Assembly (NCBI RefSeq): GCF_902499335.1
Contig: NZ_CABVQK010000001.1
Location: forward strand, 744,001-808,000
Source of the DNA: Burkholderia lata
GTDB lineage: Bacteria; Pseudomonadota; Gammaproteobacteria; Burkholderiales; Burkholderiaceae
Direction: 5' to 3'
Length of the DNA: 64,000 nt
Notes under the pieces: model-generated
Told to the model about the DNA's origin: nothing
The model's database searches: none
What the model saw: only the letters and a program-made list of their open reading frames with translations
Shown: piece by piece, positions 55,023 through 63,371 of the stretch
Layout: the number at the start of each line of letters is the position of its first letter
Position numbering within the stretch: position 1 is the first letter of the stretch
Program-made: the position numbers and the translations under genes

Positions 55023-55038
55023 ATGACAATTCCGTCAT
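55023..55038. promoter_or_regulatory. CusR/CopR-like operator between copper operon and regulator pair
   Basis: ATGACAATTCCGTCAT has perfect 5-bp arms ATGAC/GTCAT and resembles half of the known CusR box with its TGACAA core. It lies midway between the divergent copper genes and the response regulator, as expected for shared control. Confidence 0.6.
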
Positions 55039-55134
55039 CCGGCGGTCATCCTTCGCGCACGCGCGGCGCCGTAAGCTCACGCGTTACACTGACCGGCTGG
55101 AATCACGGATGACTCACGGACAGCCTGCCTCACC

Positions 55135-55806
55135 ATGCGGATACTGATAGTCGAAGACGAACCCAAGATGGCGTCGTACCTCCGGAAAGGGCTGATGGAG
55201 GCGAGCTACACGGTCGACGTCGCGGAAAACGGCAAGGACGGGCTGTTCCTCGCGCTGCACGAGGATTTCGACCTCGTCGTGCTCGATGTGATGCTGCCTG
55301 AGATGGATGGCTTCGAGGTGCTCCGGCGGCTGCGCGCGCAGAAGCAGACGCCCGTTCTGCTGCTCACGGCACGCGAGGCGATCGAGGACAAGGTCGCCGG
55401 GCTCGAACTGGGCGCCGACGACTACCTGCTCAAGCCGTTCGCGTATGCCGAGTTCCTCGCGCGCATCCGCTCGCTGCTGCGGCGCGCGCCGCGCAACGCG
55501 CGCGACATCCTGCATGTCGCCGATCTCGAAGTCGACCTGATCCGCCGCCGCGTGCGGCGCGCCGACACCCGTATCGACCTGACCGCGCAGGAATTCGCGC
55601 TGCTGCAGCTGCTCGCCGAACGCGAGGGCGAAGTGCTGACGCGCACCTTCATCACGTCGCAGATCTGGGACATGAATTTCGACAGCGATACGAACGTCGT
55701 CGATGCGGCGATCAAGCGCCTGCGCGCGAAGATCGACAATGCCTATGAGACGAAGCTGATCCACACGATCCGCGGAATGGGCTACGTGCTCGAGGATCGC
55801 TCGTGA
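55135..55806 (+). CDS. Heavy-metal response regulator (CopR/CusR/IrlR family)
   Basis: A 223-aa OmpR-family regulator. The receiver starts MRILIVEDEPKMASYLRKGL, typical of the CusR/IrlR branch; the phosphorylated Asp is in LVVLDVMLPEMDG, Lys in LLKPFAYAE, and the winged helix ends THTIRGMGYVLE-like (HTIRGMGYVLED). It overlaps the kinase start (GTGA). Divergent from the copper operon across the box at 55023, which it probably activates when copper is high. Confidence 0.92.
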   Translation: MRILIVEDEPKMASYLRKGLMEASYTVDVAENGKDGLFLALHEDFDLVVLDVMLPEMDGFEVLRRLRAQKQTPVLLLTAREAIEDKVAGLELGADDYLLKPFAYAEFLARIRSLLRRAPRNARDILHVADLEVDLIRRRVRRADTRIDLTAQEFALLQLLAEREGEVLTRTFITSQIWDMNFDSDTNVVDAAIKRLRAKIDNAYETKLIHTIRGMGYVLEDRS

Positions 55807-57212
55807 CCGCGAGCCCGGCCTCGTATTCGCTGCTGCGGCGCCTGACGCTCGCGTTCGCCGTCGTCGCCGCGCTCGTGTTCGCACTGACCGGCGCATACCT
55901 GTATCGCTCGCTGTCCGCCGAGCTGACGCGGCGCGACGACATCGAGATCTCCGGCAAGCTCAACCAGTTCCTGCAGCTTGCGCACGCGAGCGGGTCGATC
56001 GCCGCGCTGCGTGCCGATCCGGCCGTGTTTCATGAAGTGCTGCTGTCGCATCCGGGCGTCTATCTCGGCATCTACGACGCGCAGAACCGGCCTCTCGTCG
56101 AGCATTCCGACGAAGCCGGCAACACGCTGGCGTCGGTGATCGCCGCGCCGCATCCGACCAGCCGAGCCGGCGCGCCGTTCACCTGCTCGCCGCCCGGGAT
56201 CGGCACGTCGCGTTGCGTGTACGCACGCGCCACGCTGCCGTCCGGCGACGCGATTCAGGTGGCGCTCGCGCGCACGGCGACCGATCGCCAGTCGCTGCTC
56301 GAAAGCTATCGCGTCGACATCTGGCTCGCGGCGGCCGCGGGCGCGCTGCTGGTCGGCGCGCTCGGCTACGCGGTCGCGTCGCGCGGCCTGCGCCCGGTCG
56401 AGAGCCTCGGCCGGCAGACCTCGCGCATCGAGGCACACAACCTGAACGCGCGGCTCGACGCGCGCGGCGGCCCGGTCGAGCTGCGTGAGCTCGCGACGTC
56501 GGTCAACCGGATGCTCGACCGCCTCGAGCGCGCGTTCGTGCGGCTGTCGCAGTTCTCATCCGATCTCGCGCACGACATGCGTACGCCGCTCGCCAACGTG
56601 ATCAGCTCGTCGCAGGTCACGCTGTCGCGCGCGCGCACGACCGAGGAATACGAAGCGCTGATCGATTCGAACATCGAGGAATGCGAACGGCTGCAGCGGA
56701 TGATCGAGAACATGCTGTTTCTCGCGCGCACCGACAATGCGCGGCAGCACCTGAAGACCGCCGAACTCGACGCGGGCAGCGAGCTGCGCCGGCTCGCATC
56801 GTATTTCCAGGCGCTGGCCGATGAAGCCGGCGTGCGCATCGACGTGCAAGGCGAAGCGCCGGTCGTCGCGGATGCAACGCTGTTCCGGCGCGCCGTCAGC
56901 AACCTCGCGTCGAACGCGCTCGAACATGCGGAAGCCGCGTCGACGATCGAGCTGGCCGTTTCCGCGCAAGGCAGCTACGCGGTCGTCGAAGTCACGAATC
57001 GCGGCGCCGCAATTCTGCCCGAGCAGGTCGAACGGATCTTCGAACGCTTCTACCGCATCGATTCGTCGCGGCACGGCGCGGCGCGGAATGCGGGGCTCGG
57101 GCTCGCGATCGTGAAGTCGATCATGGAGCTGCATCGCGGGAAGGTTGAGGTAGTGAGCCGCGACGGGCGCACGACGTTCGCGCTTTATTTTCCGCGCGGT
57201 ACCGAAGGGTAA
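55803..57212 (+). CDS. Heavy-metal sensor histidine kinase (CopS/CusS/IrlS family)
   Basis: A 469-aa kinase. Two transmembrane helices (about 16-37 and 175-197) flank a periplasmic domain; HAMP follows; H-box SSDLAHDMRTPLANVIS, N-box NLASNALEHA, and GLGLAIVKSIMELH of the ATP domain are present. The classic CusS-like length and the RYY-type G2 box are normal. It works with the overlapping response regulator. Confidence 0.92.
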   Translation: MTASPASYSLLRRLTLAFAVVAALVFALTGAYLYRSLSAELTRRDDIEISGKLNQFLQLAHASGSIAALRADPAVFHEVLLSHPGVYLGIYDAQNRPLVEHSDEAGNTLASVIAAPHPTSRAGAPFTCSPPGIGTSRCVYARATLPSGDAIQVALARTATDRQSLLESYRVDIWLAAAAGALLVGALGYAVASRGLRPVESLGRQTSRIEAHNLNARLDARGGPVELRELATSVNRMLDRLERAFVRLSQFSSDLAHDMRTPLANVISSSQVTLSRARTTEEYEALIDSNIEECERLQRMIENMLFLARTDNARQHLKTAELDAGSELRRLASYFQALADEAGVRIDVQGEAPVVADATLFRRAVSNLASNALEHAEAASTIELAVSAQGSYAVVEVTNRGAAILPEQVERIFERFYRIDSSRHGAARNAGLGLAIVKSIMELHRGKVEVVSRDGRTTFALYFPRGTEG

Positions 57213-57442
57213 GCCATTCGCCTGGCAGTTCGAATGGGTGCGGCGGCCGGTGCGACGTCGAACGAGGCAGGACAACAACCGTCGCCGAACACCGTCGCGC
57301 CCCCGTCTCGCGTCGGGTCTTCGCTTGCCGGCGCGTGCCGCCGTTCAGTATCTTGTGCCGGCGATGATCGGTTCGCTTCTTCCAGTCACGTGTCTCGTGC
57401 CGACGCGTTGCACAGGGACTGCGATGCGTTTCAGCGTTCGGA

Positions 57443-58360
57443 TCAGCGCAGCGAAATCGGAATTCTCGCCGCGACCCAATCCAACGTGGTAGGCGGCATC
57501 GAGATCGTCCGCGTGCTGTCGTACGCATCCGATGCGTCGAAGTAGATCAGCTTGCCGTCGTGGATCTCGATCGGATCGTTTCCGGGTCGGCCGTCCCAAA
57601 AGACGAAAAATAGCCGGGTAGCGAGTATCGACCCGTGCGCATCGGCCACGACGATTTTGACCTGCTCGTTCTGATCTGCAAAAAAGCCATTGCTGCTGCG
57701 GCCACTGCCGCAGATATCGACGATATAGGTTGTGCCATCGACCTGCTTGATGCCGCCGTTCAGCTTGGCGTTGTAGTCGAATCGCTGGCAATCGGTGTCG
57801 TCCGTCGTGATCTCGCAAAAGTTGACGAGATAGAAGAATGCCAGGAAGCCCAGCGTGACGATCGCCAGTCCTACGCGCTTCGTTCGGTTGAAATGGTCGA
57901 TATTTCTAACAAGCCGATAGACGTAGAGCACGAAGATGCTCGACGTGATGGCGAAGATCGTGCTCTTCGCATTCTTGAGCGAGAAAAGCGTGATCGCGTT
58001 CCTCGCGTCGGCTGGCAGGAACATCCATGCAATCGCGACAACCAGGCATATGACGACAACGGTCAAGATCGCTTTGAGAATGATGGAGGTCGCCTTCATT
58101 GCTCGGCCGGGACGGTTCTGCTGTTTGGCGGGCGATCCTGCAAGCGCTGGCGCAGGGGCGGACATGTGATGCCGCTGTGCTGGAACGGCTACCTTGGGCA
58201 GAGATGGCGGCTCGTTCGGCGCACGCCTGTCGAACGAGATTTTTTGCTGCGTGTCGATGGGAACGCATCCGACCACGCCAGCGTGACATTTCCACCGTTT
58301 GCCGGAATGGAAGACTCCAGATTCCAGCTGGTAATACGGGACTTTTTTGACGTCGGGCAT
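57443..58360 (-). CDS. Membrane protein of unknown function
   Basis: A 305-aa protein not recognised. After ~85 polar residues come three hydrophobic helices (about 93-112, 131-148, 160-178), then an exported-looking domain containing three Cys (NFCEITTDDTDC and DICGSG) that could form disulfides, ending in a beta-rich part. Neither the ATG at 58360 nor the internal ATG at 58099 has a clear ribosome-binding site, so the start is uncertain. Lower GC than its neighbours and isolation hint at acquired DNA. Confidence 0.5.
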   Translation of the reverse strand: MPDVKKVPYYQLESGVFHSGKRWKCHAGVVGCVPIDTQQKISFDRRAPNEPPSLPKVAVPAQRHHMSAPAPALAGSPAKQQNRPGRAMKATSIILKAILTVVVICLVVAIAWMFLPADARNAITLFSLKNAKSTIFAITSSIFVLYVYRLVRNIDHFNRTKRVGLAIVTLGFLAFFYLVNFCEITTDDTDCQRFDYNAKLNGGIKQVDGTTYIVDICGSGRSSNGFFADQNEQVKIVVADAHGSILATRLFFVFWDGRPGNDPIEIHDGKLIYFDASDAYDSTRTISMPPTTLDWVAARIPISLR

Positions 58361-58446
58361 AACGCTTGAATAACGATTCGCGAGAGAACCGGTCTCAGCG
58401 TAATCAAAACCCCGGCAATTCCAACGGCAATAACGAAGACAACTTG

Positions 58447-58707
58447 TCAGATCAAGCCGAATCTACGTAGGTTGTAGAGGTACGGGCAGTCTTCCGGCGG
58501 CACGATTGTTACGGAAGGTTTCGTCGCCAGACGGCCCAACATCGCGTCCTCCAGTTCCGCAGCCCCCTCGTCTAGCCATTTTGGCGACCGTGTCAGCCGC
58601 CACGAGTGCCCGGCGCGTGGAGTGAACAGATTCGCGTCGGCGAGTTGCGGTGGCACGTGTCTCGCATCCCGCCACGAACGTCCTTGACGAAATCGCACTC
58701 CGGTCAC
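58447..58707 (-). pseudogene. Possible remnant of an unknown gene
   Basis: An 86-codon frame; its second half (WLDEGAAELEDAMLGRL to YLYNLRRFGLI) reads like the C-terminal end of a real protein, but there is no convincing start, signal or family. Lies upstream of the orphan membrane protein on the same strand. Probably a decayed gene end. Confidence 0.25.
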
Positions 58708-59154
58708 ATGAAGATGTTCGCCAACCGTCCATCAATACCGTCTCAGATCGTCAGTCCATGCCCGTCGCTCAGGCATGGTTAGCCTGCCGCCCCTCAAAGG
58801 ACAGTTGCAGCACATCACCGACGAGATGCGCGCGTACTGCTACGACGGGTTCTGCCGGGAGTTCGAGATGAAGGCTTGCCGAAAGCCATCCGCTCGGCTA
58901 GACTGCCCTTCGTCTTTGGGGAGTAGCCTGCTTTCCGTCCCCGGAAAGCGAACGCGTCAACACACTCGGCCTGCGGCCGTGGCGCGTTCAGCCTGATCGG
59001 CCTGGCGAGACCATGGGCGCATCGCGTCGTTCCTGGTCGGACGTCGGCGGATGCGCCATGGTTTGTCAGCGTCCGACCACGGAGTCCCCATGTTCCCCAC
59101 CGCCCTCTCCCCACGTTTCGCCGCCGTCCGCGCCCATGCCTGCGGAGGTGCCGC
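58708..59154. other. Intergenic region of about 450 bp
   Basis: No coding frame with good bias or ribosome-binding site was found until GGAGG before the exchanger start at 59155. I see no riboswitch core, repeat or terminator here. Composition and short broken frames suggest decayed sequence. Confidence 0.35.
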
Positions 59155-60165
59155 ATGACCTTCATGTTCGTCGAACTGGCGTTCATGCTGATCGTCATCC
59201 TCATCGCCGCCGAGGTCTTCACCAATGCGCTCGAACATCTCGGCGAACGCCTGAAGATTTCCGAAGGCGTCACCGGTTCGCTGTTCGCGGCCGTCGGCAC
59301 CGCGCTACCCGAAACGATGGTGCCGCTGCTCGCGCTCGCCGGCGGCACGGCGAACCAGGCCGTGAACGAGGAGATCGGCGTCGGCGCGATTCTCGGCGCG
59401 CCGCTGATGCTCGCGACGCTCACCACCTTCCTGATGACGCTTGCCGTGATCCGCTCGCGCGGGCTGCGCGGCACGATCGCGCCCGAACGCACAGGCTTCG
59501 TGCGCGACATGAACTACTTCCTCGCCGCGTTCTCGCTGGCTACCGCCGCGATGTTCGTCCCGCATCACAACTGGGCCGTGCGCGCGCTGCTCGCGGCGAT
59601 GCTGGTCGGCATCTACGTGATGTATGTCGTGATGACGTTCCGCGCGTCGAACCAGCTCGTCGATGCCGGGCACGGCACCGAGGCGCCACACACGATGTTC
59701 CTGTCACGCACGGGCCTGCCGACCAACCTCGCGACGATCGCGCTGCAACTGCTCATCGGCCTCGCGCTGCTGGTCGGCGGAGCGAAGGGTTTCATTCACG
59801 GCGTGGAAGGCGTGTCGCACGTGCTCGGCGTATCGGCACTGCTGCTGTCGCTGATCATCGTGCCGATCGCGACGGAGTTGCCGGAGAAGGTCAACAGCGT
59901 GCTGTGGATCCGCCGCAAGAAGGACACGCTCGCGTTCGGCAACATCACCGGCGCGATGGTGTTCCAGGGCACGCTGCTGCCGGCGATCGGCATCATGCTG
60001 ACGCCATGGGAGCCGCGCCCCGAAGTGCTGACCGGCGTGATCATCACGCTCGCGGCAGCGGCGTGGCTGCGCTTCAATGCGCGCACGCGCGGGCTCGCAA
60101 TCTGGGCGTTGCTCGCGAACGGGGCCGCTTATGCCGGTTATCTGTTCCTGACGCTGGCGCGCTGA
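59155..60165 (+). CDS. CaCA-family sodium/calcium exchanger-like membrane protein
   Basis: A 336-aa protein with ten or so helices and two alpha-repeats of the cation/Ca2+ exchanger superfamily: GTALPETMVPLLA in the first half and PIATELPEKVNSVLW in the second, each with the key Glu. The acidic/polar loop HGTEAPHT separates the halves. GGAGGTGCCGC precedes the ATG. It may export Ca2+, Mn2+ or Na+. Lies alone, convergent with arsH. Confidence 0.85.
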   Translation: MTFMFVELAFMLIVILIAAEVFTNALEHLGERLKISEGVTGSLFAAVGTALPETMVPLLALAGGTANQAVNEEIGVGAILGAPLMLATLTTFLMTLAVIRSRGLRGTIAPERTGFVRDMNYFLAAFSLATAAMFVPHHNWAVRALLAAMLVGIYVMYVVMTFRASNQLVDAGHGTEAPHTMFLSRTGLPTNLATIALQLLIGLALLVGGAKGFIHGVEGVSHVLGVSALLLSLIIVPIATELPEKVNSVLWIRRKKDTLAFGNITGAMVFQGTLLPAIGIMLTPWEPRPEVLTGVIITLAAAAWLRFNARTRGLAIWALLANGAAYAGYLFLTLAR

Positions 60166-60247
60166 TCTTGCTCAACGGTCGTGCCGGGCACGATCCCGAT
60201 GCCCCGGCGCGAACGATGTGCCAGCGCGCCGCCGTCCCGCAAGCGAT

Positions 60248-60970
60248 TCAGATGCGCGCCTGGTTCACACGCTGCGACAGTTGTTCGGCGCTTTCCTTGC
60301 GTTCGCTGTACCGGTCCGTCAGGTACGCGCCGACGTCGCGCGTCAGCAGCGTGAACTTGACCAGTTCCTCCATGACGTCGACGACCCGATCGAAATACGC
60401 GGACGGCTTCATCCGGTCGTCGTCGCCGAATTCCATGAACGCCTTCGCGACGGACGACTGGTTCGGAATGGTCAGCATGCGCATCCAGCGCCCGAGCACC
60501 CGCATCTGGTTGACCGCGTTGAACGATTGCGATCCGCCGCTGACCTGCACGACCGCCAGCGTCTTGCCCTGCGTCGGCCGTAACGCGCCGACCGACAGCG
60601 GAATCCAGTCGATCTGCGATTTCATCACGCCGGTCATCGCGCCGTGCCGCTCGGGGGAGCACCACACCATGCCCTCCGACCATTGCACGAGCTCGCGCAA
60701 CTCCGCCACTTTCGGGTGATTGTCGGGCGCATCGTCAGGCAAGGGCAATCCGGCCGGATTGAAGATCCGGACATCGGCACCCATCGCCGTCAGCAACCGC
60801 GCCGCCTCCTCGACCAGCAGCCGGCTGAACGAGCGCGCGCGCAACGACCCGTAGAGCAGCACGATTCGAGGCGGATGCGTCGACGGCTGCGCGGGCTGCA
60901 GCCGGCTCGCGTCCGGCACATGAAAGAGCGCGGCATCTAGTTGCGGCAGATCGTTCAGGCGGTCAGACAC
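60248..60970 (-). CDS. arsH: ArsH, NADPH-dependent FMN reductase (organoarsenical oxidase)
   Basis: A 240-aa flavoprotein of ArsH length. The FMN loop [15 protein letters not shown] is specific for ArsH, with [21 protein letters not shown] and the [20 protein letters not shown] segment. ArsH oxidises trivalent methylarsenicals and can reduce quinones. The GTG at 60970 overlaps arsC's end; ATG 60985 is an alternative. Last gene of the ars operon. Confidence 0.93.
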   Translation of the reverse strand: MSDRLNDLPQLDAALFHVPDASRLQPAQPSTHPPRIVLLYGSLRARSFSRLLVEEAARLLTAMGADVRIFNPAGLPLPDDAPDNHPKVAELRELVQWSEGMVWCSPERHGAMTGVMKSQIDWIPLSVGALRPTQGKTLAVVQVSGGSQSFNAVNQMRVLGRWMRMLTIPNQSSVAKAFMEFGDDDRMKPSAYFDRVVDVMEELVKFTLLTRDVGAYLTDRYSERKESAEQLSQRVNQARI

Positions 60971-61385
60971 GCTTGCCCTCCGCATCGATCACGATTTCAC
61001 CATCTTCCTTGGCAAACGGCCCTTTCTGCGGATCGGGCAGGATATCGAGCACCTGCTCGGACGGGCGGCACAGCCGCGTGCCGAGCGGCGTGACGACGAT
61101 CGGGCGATTGATCAGCAGCGGGTGCGCGACCATGAAGCCGATCAGGTCGTCGTCGCTCCACTTCGGATTGTCGAGATCGAGCGCTTCATAGGGTGTCCCC
61201 TTGCGACGCAGCACGTCGCGCACCGGCACGCCCATCGCCGCGATCAGCGCAAGCAGTTCTTCGCGTCCCGGCGGCGTTTCCAGATAAAGCACGACGCGAG
61301 GCTCGACGCCCGAGTTGCGAATCATCTCAAGCGTATTGCGCGACGTGCCGCAATCGGGATTGTGATAGATGATGATGTCGGTCAT
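60963..61385 (-). CDS. arsC: Arsenate reductase (glutaredoxin-dependent)
   Basis: A 140-aa ArsC of the R773 type. The catalytic cysteine is C12 in [14 protein letters not shown]; conserved RKGTPYEAL and [23 protein letters not shown] with the Arg triad are present. It reduces arsenate to arsenite for the ACR3 pump encoded just upstream in the operon. Confidence 0.95.
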   Translation of the reverse strand: MTDIIIYHNPDCGTSRNTLEMIRNSGVEPRVVLYLETPPGREELLALIAAMGVPVRDVLRRKGTPYEALDLDNPKWSDDDLIGFMVAHPLLINRPIVVTPLGTRLCRPSEQVLDILPDPQKGPFAKEDGEIVIDAEGKRV

Positions 61386-61405
61386 GTCCGGATTCCTGAA
61401 TGATT

Positions 61406-62476
61406 TCACGCGCGCTCGTACCAGCGCTTCGAACGGTTCACAACGCGCACGACGAGCAGCATGACCGGCACCTCGATGAGCACGCCGACGACGGTCGCAA
61501 GCGCCGCGCCGGAGTGGAAACCGAACAGGCTGATGGCGGCCGCCACAGCCAGCTCGAAGAAATTGGACGCGCCGATCAGCGCCGACGGACACGCGATGCT
61601 GTGTTTCTCGCCGACGATGCGATTGAGCCCGTAGGCGAGTGCGGCATTGAAGAACACCTGGATCAGGATCGGCACCGCGAGCAGCGCGATCACCAGCGGC
61701 TGCTTCAGGATCGCCTCGCCCTGGAACGCGAACAGCAGCACCAGCGTGGCCAGCAGCGCGGCGATCGACCAGGGGCCGATCTTCGCCATCGCGCGGTCGA
61801 ACGCCGCCTGCCCCCTGGCAAGCAACAGCCTGCGCCACGCTTGCGCGAGAAGCACCGGGATGACGATGTAGAGCACGACCGACGTGAGCAGCGTCGCCCA
61901 CGGCACCGTGATGGCCGACATCCCCAGCAACAGGCCGACCAGCGGCGCGAACGCGATCACCATGATGCTGTCGTTCAGCGCGACCTGCGACAGCGTGAAC
62001 AGCGGATCGCCGCCCGTCAGCCGGCTCCACACGAACACCATCGCCGTGCACGGCGCGGCGGCCAGCAGGATCAGGCCGGCGATATAGCTGTCGATCTGAT
62101 CAGCGGGCAGCATCGGCGCGAATAGCTGCCGGATGAACAACCAGCCGAGCAACGCCATCGAAAACGGCTTGACGAGCCAGTTCACGACGAGCGTGACGCC
62201 GATCCCCCGCACGTGCTGCCGAACCTCATGCAACGCACCGAAATCGACCTTGACGAGCATCGGCACGATCATCACCCAGATCAACAGCCCGACGGGCAGG
62301 TTGACCTGTGCGTATTCCATGCGGCCGATACGCTGAAAGAGCCCGGGCAGCGCCTGGCCCAGCGCGATGCCGAGCACGATGCACAGCGCGACCCAAACGG
62401 TCAGGTAGCGCTCGAAGAATCCGATGGCCGGCTGGGCCGCCACGGCTGGCGGCCGTGCAACGTTCGAGCCGGTCAT
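61406..62476 (-). CDS. ACR3-family arsenite efflux permease
   Basis: A 356-aa transporter with ten helices. Family features are GQALPGLFQRIGRMEYAQVN, the Cys in APCTAMVFVWSRLTGGDP that is required for arsenite transport, and AFAPLVGLLLG. It exports As(III). The ATG overlaps the arsR stop (ATGA), so it is co-translated with the repressor. Confidence 0.94.
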   Translation of the reverse strand: MTGSNVARPPAVAAQPAIGFFERYLTVWVALCIVLGIALGQALPGLFQRIGRMEYAQVNLPVGLLIWVMIVPMLVKVDFGALHEVRQHVRGIGVTLVVNWLVKPFSMALLGWLFIRQLFAPMLPADQIDSYIAGLILLAAAPCTAMVFVWSRLTGGDPLFTLSQVALNDSIMVIAFAPLVGLLLGMSAITVPWATLLTSVVLYIVIPVLLAQAWRRLLLARGQAAFDRAMAKIGPWSIAALLATLVLLFAFQGEAILKQPLVIALLAVPILIQVFFNAALAYGLNRIVGEKHSIACPSALIGASNFFELAVAAAISLFGFHSGAALATVVGVLIEVPVMLLVVRVVNRSKRWYERA

Positions 62477-62805
62477 GCGCCGCCTCCGCAGCAGTCGGGT
62501 GCAGCCGGTACGCCACAGGCAGCGCCGGCGCAGCAGTTCTCGGTCAGGAACCCGATGAGCCCGCTCATCGATTCGAAATTCGCCGCGTAATAGATGAACC
62601 GGCCTTCTTGTCGCGCGGTAACCAGGTCGGCATGCGACAAATCCTTCAGATGAAACGACAGGCTCGATGGCGACAGCCCGATCTGCTGCGCGATCGCGCC
62701 GGCCGGCAGCCCTTCGGGCCCGGCCACCACCAGCGCGCGAAAGATGGCCAGGCGCGCTTCATGAGCAAGCGCGCCCAGGGCGCGCACGACGAGATTGGAG
62801 TCCAT
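62473..62805 (-). CDS. arsR: ArsR-family arsenical repressor with C-terminal cysteines
   Basis: A 110-aa winged-helix repressor; helix-turn-helix QIGLSPSSLSFHLKDLSHADLV. It lacks the usual ELCVCDL metal site in helix 3; instead five cysteines sit in the tail (C91, C92, C97, C105, C106), resembling the alternative As(III) site of the Acidithiobacillus-type ArsR. It controls its own operon through the palindrome at 62826-62853. Confidence 0.92.
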   Translation of the reverse strand: MDSNLVVRALGALAHEARLAIFRALVVAGPEGLPAGAIAQQIGLSPSSLSFHLKDLSHADLVTARQEGRFIYYAANFESMSGLIGFLTENCCAGAACGVPAAPDCCGGGA

Positions 62806-62825
62806 GGCGCGAAGGATAGCGGCTT

Positions 62826-62853
62826 CATTTCAATATTTCAAGTATTGTTGAAA
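62826..62853. promoter_or_regulatory. ArsR operator
   Basis: Perfect 7-bp arms ATTTCAA/TTGAAAT enclose a second dyad AATATTTCAAGTATT in an AT-rich patch 21 bp upstream of the arsR start. Such long AT-rich dyads are typical ArsR sites; binding is inferred. Confidence 0.65.
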
Positions 62854-62999
62854 TATAGATACCGATCCCGTACGTGGCTGCATCCAAACCCTTCGCGCAC
62901 CGTCAAACACGGCCGCACGAGCCGTTTCCGGCCCGATCCGCGCGGCGCCGGTGCAGCCGCCCGCCTCTCGGACGGGCGACGCACCGGCACGCCGTCAGG

Positions 63000-63371
63000 T
63001 CAGGACGCCTTCACCAGCTTGACGATCGTCAGCGTGCCGTCGACCTTCTCGATCCGCACCTTGACCTTGTCGCCCGTATGCGCGTGCTCGAGCATCGTCG
63101 CGTCCTTCGCCTTGAACGCCATCGTCATCGGCGGCATCCCGACGTTGTCGAGCGCGCCGTGCTTCAGCGTGATCTTGCCGCTCGCGGCATCGACCTTCTT
63201 CACTTCGGCGTCGGTCAGCGCGGCATTCGATTCGGCCATGCCGCCCGACGACATCTTCATGCCGGACATGTCCATGCCGGCCATGTCGCCCGCAGCAAAG
63301 GCAGGGGTAACGACTGTGCCGACAGCAAGAACTGTGGCAGCAGCAACGGTGACGGTAATCAACTTCTTCAT
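63000..63371 (-). CDS. CusF-like periplasmic copper-binding protein, copy 2
   Basis: A 123-aa exported protein. The Met-rich segment [18 protein letters not shown] follows the signal peptide, then the CusF barrel with [24 protein letters not shown] and [11 protein letters not shown]. It is close to copy 1 at 50935-51285. Its start overlaps the stop of the RND pump gene (ATGA), the order known from cus operons, so it acts with that pump. Confidence 0.9.
   Translation of the reverse strand: MKKLITVTVAAATVLAVGTVVTPAFAAGDMAGMDMSGMKMSSGGMAESNAALTDAEVKKVDAASGKITLKHGALDNVGMPPMTMAFKAKDATMLEHAHTGDKVKVRIEKVDGTLTIVKLVKAS

Noticed and set aside
58980..59154. Possible yybP-ykoY-type metal riboswitch before the CaCA exchanger
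   Set aside because: Looked for the conserved paired motifs of that class; they are not present.
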